Source: Prevotella sp. (lineage in GTDB: Bacteria; Bacteroidota; Bacteroidia; Bacteroidales; Bacteroidaceae). Taken from it: DNA of 40,953 nt. Below are positions 33,836 through 40,953 of the stretch, piece after piece. Numbering within the stretch: position 1 is the stretch's first letter; the number at the start of each line of letters is the position of its first letter. The DNA lies in assembly GCA_017458195.1 (NCBI GenBank), contig JAFTGI010000020.1:1-40953 (forward strand). Direction: 5' to 3'. Position numbers and translations under genes: made by a program. The notes beneath the pieces are model-generated. The model was given only the letters and a program-made list of their open reading frames with translations. It was not told the origin of the DNA and made no database searches.

Positions 33836-33853
33836 ATTGCGTAGTCCTCCTCC

Positions 33854-36616
33854 TTAGTTTTGTTTAAGATAGTCGCTGACCACCTGGCGCCAGGGCCTCA
33901 TCGTCTCGTAGAAGAGCGGGGCGTTGATCTGGTGGACCACGGCGTCGCTGGCCATGAAGAGGCGGGCACTGTTGTTGGCACCCTCGAACCAATATTCACG
34001 GCAGACGTTGTTGTAGAGTCCCTCGGTCTTCACCACCTGGCGGGTGTTGCCCATGATGTCGGTGACGTTGAGCTTCTCGGTGTCGAACTCGACGGTGAGG
34101 GGGTAGAAGCGGCCCGTAGACGGATTGCGCTTCATCGACTCGTAGTTGTTGTCAGTCTGGTTGGCTTCAGGCGCCATGCCGATGGCCAGCGAGTGGTCCT
34201 GCACATGATAGCGGATGAAGTCGCTGATGATCTCTTTCACGCAGGCACGCACCTTCTCCATCGTGGCTTCCTTTTCTTCCCATGTGGCAGTGGGTGAATA
34301 CCAGCGCTCAGCCTCACAGATGCTGTCGAGCACGGTGTGCTCGCGAGACTCTACGGCGCTGATTTCCTCTTCCCACAACAACAGGTCGGCGTCGAGCTCA
34401 CGGTCGTTGGGCAGCAGACCGTCGCGCTGCAGCTGTTGCAGCGAACTGTTGGTGGGCACGTAGACCGTGTAGTTATAGTTGTCGAAGAGCGACATGTTCT
34501 TGTTGCCCTGGGCCTGTCCGCTCGGGGTGTACTTGTTGCTCAGCTTCTCCGACAGCAGCGAGGTGTAGTCGTTGTCGAGCAGATTGAAGAACGAATTATA
34601 CTCGGGGTGCTCGCGCAGGGTCATGAAGAACGACTTCTGAGCCGTCATGGGCACCTGGTTCTCAAGCTGATAGGAGCGTCCGTTGGTCTTGGTGTAGACC
34701 TCGGTGGCGGGCAGCGGCTTGTCGTTGTGCTCCATCTGCCAGCCGCCGGCGAAGGCCAGGTTGCCGTCGGGCTGCTGCATCACCTTGATGAGGCTGCCGC
34801 CCTTGGTCTTGAAGTACTGGTAGCCCTCGCGCACGTAGTCCTCGAGGGTCTTCGACTTGTCGGGGATGACGATGATGAGCTGGTTCATCAGGTCGTCGAG
34901 CATCTTGTTGATGACGTTGCGGCCCACCTCAAGCTGGGTGCGGGTGCCCTGCGTGATGTTGCCGTCGGCGTCGACCGTACAGTTGAAGCGGCTTGCCTGG
35001 ACGCGCTCAGCGGCGGTCTTCGTGGCGTCATAGCGGAATGAAATCATCTGCGGAGCCTCGACGGTGTAGGTCTCGCTGTCGTCCCCGGTGACGTTGTTCG
35101 TGACGCCGTAGGTGGCGGGGTCGATGTAGTAGAACATGGCATCGTTGGTGGGCATCAGGAAGGCATACTTCGAGTCCATGGAGAGCAGGTAGGGCAGGAA
35201 GCTGCGCTGGTCGATGGCCCAGTAGATGATGTTCATCGTCGAGGCGTGGGCCAGTGCGGGATAAGCCACCGAGGCATATTCGGCCGGCGAGAACACCTTG
35301 TGGACGAGGTAGACCACGCCGTTGCATCCCATGAAGCACGAGTCGATGTCCTCGACCTTGATGCCGAGCACCTCCTTGGCGTCGTTGAGCACGTGGTCGA
35401 ACTTCGAGGGCACGCTCTCGGTGAACGTCGGCAGCATGTTGACGTTGAGCAGCTTGGCCAGCGTGGCGTCGGGAATGCTGTCCCAGGTCTTGTACTCGTC
35501 CTGCAGGTCGCGGCCGTCGCCGTTCCACCACTCCTGGAGGGCCTCGTTCGTCGGCACGATCATGGCGCCGGCGTCGTAGTGCAGGTCATAGCCCATGGTG
35601 TTGGAGTACATATAGTGGTTCCAGCCTGGGTCGAAGGAGAGCTGGGCCGGGGCCGTCTCGCCGTTGGGCATGCGGTTGTTCTCCTCGCCGCCCAGCGAGC
35701 GCTTGCTGTAGTAGCGCAGGGTGAAGACGGAGTCCTCGTTGTTGTAGATGCGGTTATACTCGCGGGTGCCGTTGGCATGATAGTAGGGTGCCGAGAAGCG
35801 GTCGATGAGCTCCGACCACATGGACATCTGCGGGTGCTGGCGCAGGATTTCGGCCATGTTGGGCGACGACTCGATGACGCCGTCGACCTTCTGCACGTAG
35901 CCGTTCTTGCAGGTGATGTCGCGCTCGATGACCTTCTTGCCGTTGACCCAAGCCTCGTCGGTCGAGGTGGCCTGTCCGTTGGTGAGCACGGCGAGGTCCT
36001 CGTCGGTGATCTTGTAGTAGCGCATGAAGGCGGGCAGGAAGTGGATCATCGGGGCGGCGGTGCCATCCTTGAAGATGGGCATGCTCTTGCCGCGCTCGCG
36101 ATAGTCGGCCCAGGCGGCGGTGCGGGGCATCTGCGATGCTGGCATGACGTAGACGGAGTCGTAGATGGAGGCAGCCGTCTCGCGACGCATGGCCATGCCC
36201 TCCATGGGCGGGTTGCCGCTCACGTTCGACATCAGCTCGATGAGGTAGGCATTGTTGATCATCGAGTTGTTCAGCAGCAGTTTCTTCTGTGCTTCGGTGA
36301 GCTGTTCATAGCTGTTGACGCCCCAGGAGTTGTGGCCATACCACTCGCTGAAGGCCTGGTCGTCGGCAGCGAAAAGCGTCTTCGAGCCTGTGTGGCCGAG
36401 CACCTCGGCCTGTCCCAGGTCGTCGATGAGGCGCAGGGTGGTCGTGTAGTGGCCGTCTTCCTGCAGGCGCTCGTAGATAGAGTTGCCCAGCCACGATGGC
36501 TGTCCGGTGAGCACGTCGTCGGAGCACGACGTGGTCAGCGTGGCCGTCCCTATCAGCATCCCGCAGATGGCCATCGCCACCTGTCGCTTTTGCATTACGA
36601 TAGTTTTACGTTTCAT
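33854..36616 (-). CDS. Large FAS1 (fasciclin) multi-domain surface lipoprotein, first in operon
   Basis: The 920-residue product has a lipobox LTTSC (C31) followed by SDDVLTG. Four FAS1-like domains are suggested by recurring strand motifs: TLFAADDQAF (about 110), MIVPTNEAL (about 350), AFLMPTNDAM (about 490) and TVYVPTNSSL (about 720). The first is the clearest (HYTTTLRLIDDLGQAEVLGHTG). It has no transmembrane segment after the signal and no catalytic motif. A second ATG at 36595 (MQKRQVAMAIC) would give a shorter, more usual signal peptide, so the start is uncertain. It is the first gene of the nine-gene operon, just downstream of a hairpin-rich leader. The likely role is surface adhesion or glycan capture alongside SusCD. 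Confidence 0.83.
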   Translation of the reverse strand: MKRKTIVMQKRQVAMAICGMLIGTATLTTSCSDDVLTGQPSWLGNSIYERLQEDGHYTTTLRLIDDLGQAEVLGHTGSKTLFAADDQAFSEWYGHNSWGVNSYEQLTEAQKKLLLNNSMINNAYLIELMSNVSGNPPMEGMAMRRETAASIYDSVYVMPASQMPRTAAWADYRERGKSMPIFKDGTAAPMIHFLPAFMRYYKITDEDLAVLTNGQATSTDEAWVNGKKVIERDITCKNGYVQKVDGVIESSPNMAEILRQHPQMSMWSELIDRFSAPYYHANGTREYNRIYNNEDSVFTLRYYSKRSLGGEENNRMPNGETAPAQLSFDPGWNHYMYSNTMGYDLHYDAGAMIVPTNEALQEWWNGDGRDLQDEYKTWDSIPDATLAKLLNVNMLPTFTESVPSKFDHVLNDAKEVLGIKVEDIDSCFMGCNGVVYLVHKVFSPAEYASVAYPALAHASTMNIIYWAIDQRSFLPYLLSMDSKYAFLMPTNDAMFYYIDPATYGVTNNVTGDDSETYTVEAPQMISFRYDATKTAAERVQASRFNCTVDADGNITQGTRTQLEVGRNVINKMLDDLMNQLIIVIPDKSKTLEDYVREGYQYFKTKGGSLIKVMQQPDGNLAFAGGWQMEHNDKPLPATEVYTKTNGRSYQLENQVPMTAQKSFFMTLREHPEYNSFFNLLDNDYTSLLSEKLSNKYTPSGQAQGNKNMSLFDNYNYTVYVPTNSSLQQLQRDGLLPNDRELDADLLLWEEEISAVESREHTVLDSICEAERWYSPTATWEEKEATMEKVRACVKEIISDFIRYHVQDHSLAIGMAPEANQTDNNYESMKRNPSTGRFYPLTVEFDTEKLNVTDIMGNTRQVVKTEGLYNNVCREYWFEGANNSARLFMASDAVVHQINAPLFYETMRPWRQVVSDYLKQN

Positions 36617-36780
36617 AGGGTTTTGTTAGTGTTATTGTTTTTCTTTTTATTCTTCGTATATGTCGACGCCCACGTCATCTTTGTGGGCAGTTATTCTTCT
36701 TTTCCGGTGAGCAGACCGTCGGTCCGCTTGATGACTGTTCCCGCAGGATTGCTGCGGCTCTATTATTATAATAAGGTATA
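36617..36780 (-). promoter_or_regulatory. Hairpin-rich leader and probable promoter of the nine-gene operon
   Basis: This gap contains three successive hairpins on the transcribed strand: CCGCAG/CTGCGG (36757-36741), GCGGACC/GGTCTGC (36727-36711, one wobble) and GCCCAC/GTGGGC (36688-36668). No TAnnTTTG box is found. The best -7 candidate is the AT-rich segment around 36757-36780 (TATACCTTATTATAATAATA). The leader then has an A-rich stretch before the ATG. The hairpins may stabilise or regulate the long transcript. Confidence 0.4.
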
Positions 36781-36793
36781 GATGTCAGAAAAT

Positions 36794-36841
36794 AAAAGGG
36801 CTGGCGACGACCGCTGTTGATGCGGTCGCCCCAGTCCTTTT
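36794..36841. terminator. Terminator of the large secreted-protein gene at 36890
   Basis: A stem with a 7-bp core (CGACCGC 36808-36814, GCGGTCG 36822-36828), extended by CTGG/CCAG and a GGG/TCC end, is followed on the minus strand by TTTTATTTT. It lies about 50 bases beyond the stop at 36890. T-rich sequence on the other side could also support termination in the plus direction. Confidence 0.8.
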
Positions 36842-36889
36842 TGGTCAGAGTTTCAGAATGTATCTTGAATCATTCTTTACTGGTTGTTC

Positions 36890-39800
36890 TTACTTGCGAA
36901 TCTTCTTGATGATGACAGCACCATTGCCCATGGTCTGCTTCATGATGACGATGCCCTTCATGAGGCCAGTGGTCTTGCGGCCGTCGAGGGTGAAGAACTC
37001 GGTGCGGACGGGCTCGCCGAGCTGCACGTTCTCGATGCCCTGCGAAGCGTCGCCGTCGACGACGAGCTCACTGTTCGGGCCGAAGTAAGTGAGGGTCCAG
37101 TTGTCCCAGATGCACCAGTTGTCGGTGAGGTTCACATCCTTCTTCAAGCCGACACGTGCATAGCCGTCGGCACCCACCTTGAAGGTGACAGGCTCGTTCG
37201 TGTAGCAGAGAGGCGTCTTGTTGTCGTCGGGATTGACGTTGGTCAGGAAGGCGTCGCCGGCAGCCACCATCGAGTTGGGCACGTACTTGCCGCTGCCAAC
37301 TTCGACGAAGCCGTCACCAGGGTTTGCAGCCAGAGCATCGGCAGCCAGGCGCTTGAGGGTCTTGCTGCTGTAGATGCTGTCGCCCTCGTTGAGCACCATG
37401 CCATAGTAGAAGGCGTAGTTCAGGCTGTCGGGGTTAGCCATGTAGCTGGTATAGTCATTGGCAAAGCCGCCGGCGCGATAGAAGCCCTGGACGGAGAGCT
37501 GATAGGTACCTGCGGGCAGACCGTAGATGTCCTGATAGTAGTCGAAGTTAGCGCCGAAGATCTCGACGTTGCCGGCCGTAGCGTTGTAGGCCGTAGCAGT
37601 GCCGTCCCAACCGCTGTTGTTCTCGTCGTAAGCATTGTTCACGATGACGGGCGAGAACTCCTTGGGAGATAGGTCGCTGGCGTCGGCATAGTCGGCGGGC
37701 ATGCGGAGCTGCGTTCTGGCAGTCTTGATCTTGATCAGATAGTCAGCCACGTCGGCATCCTCAATCTGGTGGCCTGCGATGGCAGCAGAGATTTCTTCAT
37801 AGAGGGCACCGGCAGCGCCCTTGGCCGTAGCAGAGGCGGTTGCATCAAACTTGCCAATGTCGTCCATCAGATTCTCGTTGGCAGCATTGAGCTCATTGAA
37901 GAGGGCAATCGAAGCGTTGACATTACCCTCAGCATCGAAGAGGTTGCTCAGGGCATCGAACAGCACGTCGCCGTCGTCGCTCGTCAGGGCAGCCTCAGCA
38001 GCATTGATGGCAGCCACGAGGTTCTCGTAGATAGTCTTACCCATGTTCTCGCTGAGCAGGGCCTTGGCGTTGGCCACCTCGTCGGGCAGCAAGGTCTTCA
38101 GAACCGTAGCGTTATTACCAACGTTGTAGAGCTTGAAGTTGTCCCAGATGACCCAGCTGTCGCCACCCTGGTTCGACTGGCCCTTCACACCGATGCGCAT
38201 GTCCTGACCCTTACGGATGATACCGTAGGCCGACTGCTTGTACATGCCGGCGGTGAAGGCCTCGTTACTGTTGGCCATATTGTTGGGGAAGTAGTAGGTC
38301 AAGCTCTCGTCAATTGCAACGCTGAACTGGTCGGTGTTGACATACGACTCTGTGACGGGCTCGTCAAAGACATTCTGGAACGGGGTCTGCTTGGCATTCA
38401 TGTAGACGAACACGGGAGCGCCACCCTTCTTCACATACTGCTCAGTTCCAGTCTGATAGGCATTCCAGGCATTGTCACCGCGCAGGTAGCGATAGAAGCC
38501 CTGCACCTCGATCTCATAGACGCCCTCGGGAGCGTCCTTCACAACCTGATAGACGTCGAAGCTGGCGTTGTTCCAAGCCTCGTAGCAGTTGCTACCCCAA
38601 GCGACGTTGCCACCGCTGACAGCCTCGCGGGTCCATCCGTTGGCACCGCCGGTGAAGTCGGGGTTGGTCAGCAGGTTGGTCATGTCGACACGCTCGCCTT
38701 CGACAGCCTTGTACCAGTTCTTCACCTCGTTCAGGATGGCAGTCCACTTGTCAACCTCGGCCTGCAGCTCCTCGTTGGTCAAAGAATGATCCTTGAGAAC
38801 ATCCTCAGAGTCTAACTCAGCCCAGTCTCCCACACCATAGGTCAGCTCGATGCGATCCTGGTCGAGGTCCTCATTGAATTTAATCTGCATGGCCCAGTCA
38901 ATCAAAGCCTTATACTGATTCCACAGGCTGATGTTGAGCGTGATGTCGTTCACGGCAGCCTCGACGGCAGCGATAGCAGCCAGAGCCTCCTCGCGGTTGC
39001 TGGCCTTGACACCCTGAAGGGTCTCGTTGTAAGCGTCGACGTAAGCCTCAGTGACAATTACGTCCTCGGACAGCTCAGAGTAGTCCTGACAAGTCTTGAT
39101 ATACTCGTCGACCCAATACTGATAGGCCTCGGCAGCATTGCCGTAGTAGGTCAGGTTGAACTGGTCGAAGACGGCCCAGTCGGTAGTGGTGATGTTCTGC
39201 TCCTTCTTCACGCCAAGCGTAGCGTTGCCGTCGCTGACGGTGAAGAAGAGGTTGGTGTCATACCAGTCCTTGTCTTCTTCCTCATAGTAGAGGCGGAAGG
39301 TCGAGGGGTTGTTGGGGATGTAGTAGGTCACGTCGCCGACCGTCGTGTTACCTTCGACGTTGGGAGTATCAAAGTAGGTGGTCGAACCATACTTGCCAAC
39401 GAGCGACTCAGTGTTCAGCGGCGAATAGGCATTATTGAAGTAGGTGCGCAGGGTGTCGGCAGTGGCAGCATACAGATAAGCCACCTTGTTGGTGCCGTTC
39501 ACCAGGTCGTCGTAGGTGCCGCGGAAGAAGGTCTTGGCGTTCATCTTGTAGACGCCCTTAGGCATATTGGTGAGTGCCTGATAGGTGTCGAACGTCTTGT
39601 TGTAGTGCTCAGCCACATGGGCAGCGGCGTGGTTGCCGTCGCCAGACATGCCGGGAGCGGTGCCGCTCCAACCGGTGCTGGTACCGTCATCGAAGGCGGG
39701 ATTAGTCAGCGAGCCTGTCATGTCAACGGGACTGCTGACGCTGGCCTGACCCTCTGCCTGGTTGGCAATGGCCTCCTTGACTGCAGCGATGGCAGCTTCC

Positions 39801-40474
39801 AGCTCCTCAATCGTTGCACTCTCATTGAGGTAGACAGCCTCCTGTGCCGAAACGTCAATGCCCTTCTCCTTAGCCTCGTCGAGGACGGCCTTCAGCTCCT
39901 GTGCCTTATTGAAGACGGGCAGCTGCTCAAGCCATGACTCGTAGACAGCGGGGGCAACCATCTTCCAGTCGATGGCAGCGCCTTCAGTCTCGGGAGTCAA
40001 CAGATAGAGGCGGGTGTCGGCTGCCGAACCGTTCCAGCCGAGGAATGAACCCTCGCGGACGGGGTTGGCAATGCGATAGGCGTCACCGACAGCCGTGACC
40101 GACCAGAAGCGATAGGTCTCTGAGCTGTTGTCAACCCAGATAGCTTCACCGTCGGCAGTAGAAAAAGTGCTCTTCATGGCATTCTGAGTCTCCACGAAGT
40201 CGGTCAGCTCAACCGTGCCCTCGGGAGCGGATGCGCTCTCCTGGAACACGACCTTGTAGCCCTTGTCGCCGACGCTGGCGCGTGTGCTCCAGTCGTTAGC
40301 ACCAAGGAAGAACATCTTGGCCCCAGTGTTATACAGATAGACTGTATCATTCAGCTGGTAGCTGACGAACGATGCGGGTTCGGGCTTTTGGCGCACGCCA
40401 CCCACAATCGCTGCCTGTGCGCTGATGCCAGAGAGGCACAGTGCACTCAAAACGAGTAGTTTTGAAAATCTCAT
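36890..40474 (-). CDS. Large secreted modular protein with three repeated sandwich domains
   Basis: The 1194-residue product has a signal peptide (MRFSKLLVLSALCLSGISAQA). An N-terminal beta region (about 30-190, VYLYNTGAKMFFLGAND) resembles a ricin-type trefoil. Three related modules follow, opening with LTNPAFDDGTSTGWSG (about 250), LTNPDFTGGANGWTRE (about 610) and NNAYDENNSGWDGTAT (about 960). Each contains a variant of YQ...P-GVY-----GFYR and a late -WVIWDNFKLYNVG-like strand, typical of galactose-binding-like sandwiches. Alanine/glutamate-rich helical linkers separate them (for example TIEELEAAIAAVKEAIANQ). The end, FFTLDGRKTTGLMKG then IIKKIRK, is a sorting tail. It is transcribed alone from a TATCTTTG box with a 100-base leader. 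No catalytic motif is seen; surface glycan binding is inferred. Confidence 0.82.
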   Translation of the reverse strand: MRFSKLLVLSALCLSGISAQAAIVGGVRQKPEPASFVSYQLNDTVYLYNTGAKMFFLGANDWSTRASVGDKGYKVVFQESASAPEGTVELTDFVETQNAMKSTFSTADGEAIWVDNSSETYRFWSVTAVGDAYRIANPVREGSFLGWNGSAADTRLYLLTPETEGAAIDWKMVAPAVYESWLEQLPVFNKAQELKAVLDEAKEKGIDVSAQEAVYLNESATIEELEAAIAAVKEAIANQAEGQASVSSPVDMTGSLTNPAFDDGTSTGWSGTAPGMSGDGNHAAAHVAEHYNKTFDTYQALTNMPKGVYKMNAKTFFRGTYDDLVNGTNKVAYLYAATADTLRTYFNNAYSPLNTESLVGKYGSTTYFDTPNVEGNTTVGDVTYYIPNNPSTFRLYYEEEDKDWYDTNLFFTVSDGNATLGVKKEQNITTTDWAVFDQFNLTYYGNAAEAYQYWVDEYIKTCQDYSELSEDVIVTEAYVDAYNETLQGVKASNREEALAAIAAVEAAVNDITLNISLWNQYKALIDWAMQIKFNEDLDQDRIELTYGVGDWAELDSEDVLKDHSLTNEELQAEVDKWTAILNEVKNWYKAVEGERVDMTNLLTNPDFTGGANGWTREAVSGGNVAWGSNCYEAWNNASFDVYQVVKDAPEGVYEIEVQGFYRYLRGDNAWNAYQTGTEQYVKKGGAPVFVYMNAKQTPFQNVFDEPVTESYVNTDQFSVAIDESLTYYFPNNMANSNEAFTAGMYKQSAYGIIRKGQDMRIGVKGQSNQGGDSWVIWDNFKLYNVGNNATVLKTLLPDEVANAKALLSENMGKTIYENLVAAINAAEAALTSDDGDVLFDALSNLFDAEGNVNASIALFNELNAANENLMDDIGKFDATASATAKGAAGALYEEISAAIAGHQIEDADVADYLIKIKTARTQLRMPADYADASDLSPKEFSPVIVNNAYDENNSGWDGTATAYNATAGNVEIFGANFDYYQDIYGLPAGTYQLSVQGFYRAGGFANDYTSYMANPDSLNYAFYYGMVLNEGDSIYSSKTLKRLAADALAANPGDGFVEVGSGKYVPNSMVAAGDAFLTNVNPDDNKTPLCYTNEPVTFKVGADGYARVGLKKDVNLTDNWCIWDNWTLTYFGPNSELVVDGDASQGIENVQLGEPVRTEFFTLDGRKTTGLMKGIVIMKQTMGNGAVIIKKIRK

Positions 40475-40574
40475 AAGCTTAAAAATTAAAAAGTTAGTAA
40501 ATATATAGTTGTTTCAATCGATGATAGTCAGTCTGTAGTAGCCGCCAATTTAAGGCATAGGGACATTTCGGGCA

Positions 40575-40582
40575 CAAAGATA
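40575..40582 (-). promoter_or_regulatory. -7 promoter box for the large secreted-protein gene
   Basis: The minus strand reads TATCTTTG, an exact TAnnTTTG match, 100 bases before the ATG at 40474. The leader between them is AT-rich with no obvious structure. The -33 region is weak. Confidence 0.6.
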
Positions 40583-40712
40583 ATCAAAATTTTAATAACT
40601 CGTATCATTTTTCGGAGTTTTTTTGCGTCCGAGGGCAAAAATTAGTGTTTTTTCTACACGAATGCCCTTTTTGCAGTGTTTTCCTATGGTCAAAGCCGTT
40701 GGTTTCATGGGA

Positions 40713-40725
40713 TGCGCTCCGCGCA
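40713..40725. repeat. Short hairpin with TCC triloop
   Basis: TGCGC, TCC, GCGCA form a perfect 5-bp stem with the same loop as the hairpin at 752-766. It lies 9 bases before the element at 40735-40949. Confidence 0.5.
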
Positions 40726-40734
40726 GAAACTAAA

Positions 40735-40949
40735 CAAATATTTGGGATCAGTCTGAATAACGGTTGAAAAATATCGGTCCTTCCCTATCGGTGAGACGGT
40801 TCTTCTCAAGTCAAGAAACGGTACTTCTCGAAAGTAATATTGGGGTATAGTACATTCGAAAAGCACCACTTTGTAATCAAAGTGACGTCTATTTGCCTGT
40901 AAAGAACCGCATCTTCTGCAACCCGTTTTTCCGACTGACCAAATATTTG
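40735..40949. repeat. Nested inverted-repeat element with a 22-bp array and long hairpin
   Basis: The ends CAAATATTTGGGATCAGTC (40735-40753) and GACTGACCAAATATTTG (40933-40949) are inverted copies differing by a 2-base gap. Inside, CGGTTCTT (40797-40804) can pair with AAGAACCG (40902-40909). Innermost is an imperfect hairpin (arms 40824-40840 and 40847-40863, loop TGGGGT). CGGT-led units start at 40775, 40797 and 40819, a 22-bp period. The innermost hairpin matches the one at 654-695 in most positions. No ORF is present. It could be a non-autonomous transposable element or a structured RNA. Confidence 0.72.
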
Positions 40950-40953
40950 TACA

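Noticed and set aside
40632..40672. Terminator-like hairpin (AGGGCA/TGCCCT with GTGT/ACAC inside)
   Set aside because: It can be drawn and is followed by TTTT in the plus direction, but no plus-strand gene precedes it and the stems are interrupted; too weak to list.

Overview
The window looks like a chromosomal segment of a gut or rumen Bacteroidota bacterium, most likely Prevotella or a close relative. The reasons are two SusC/SusD pairs, many lipoprotein signal peptides, a BspA-like leucine-rich-repeat surface protein, secreted proteins ending in a Prevotella-style tail (LQG/LDG turn plus a basic end), and TAnnTTTG-type -7 promoter boxes (TATCTTTG in three places). Nothing here identifies a species.

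Layout. (1) 1-540 is the end of a secDF gene and its terminator. (2) 541-1056 has no gene but is packed with hairpins and repeats. (3) 1057-9082, minus strand, is a likely three-gene operon of secreted proteins; the first gene has a tandemly duplicated Omp28/thioredoxin unit. (4) 9289-11498, minus strand, holds kduI and kduD of uronate catabolism. They are separated by a 537-bp element with 45-bp inverted arms that carries a split four-helix-bundle (23S rRNA IVS-type) gene. (5) 11656-12024, plus strand, is a small YccF-family membrane protein. (6) 12061-16368, minus strand, is a four-module BspA-like protein with a C-terminal dockerin. (7) 16564-36616, minus strand, is a nine-gene polysaccharide utilisation locus of about 20 kb. 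In transcription order it reads FAS1 lipoprotein, SusC, SusD, FAS1, FAS1, SusC, SusD, FucP-like MFS transporter, GH43 enzyme. (8) 36890-40474, minus strand, is a large single-gene secreted modular protein. (9) 40475-40953 is its leader and promoter, then a second repeat-rich intergenic region.

How the genes work together. The locus would bind and import glycans through two SusCD pairs assisted by three surface FAS1 lipoproteins, trim them with GH43 and carry monosaccharides inward through the MFS permease. KduI and KduD convert unsaturated-uronate products toward 2-keto-3-deoxygluconate, so a pectin-like substrate is plausible but not proven. No regulator is present in the window.

The most unusual content is non-coding. 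There is a family of intergenic arrays with a 22-bp period, two of them ending in the same long hairpin (646-703 and 40815-40873), and a third of similar design at 16482-16547 that folds into a perfect 28-bp hairpin. There are also two versions, with and without cargo, of an element bounded by inverted TTTAGGAG octamer repeats. These are read directly from the sequence; their functions are inferred.
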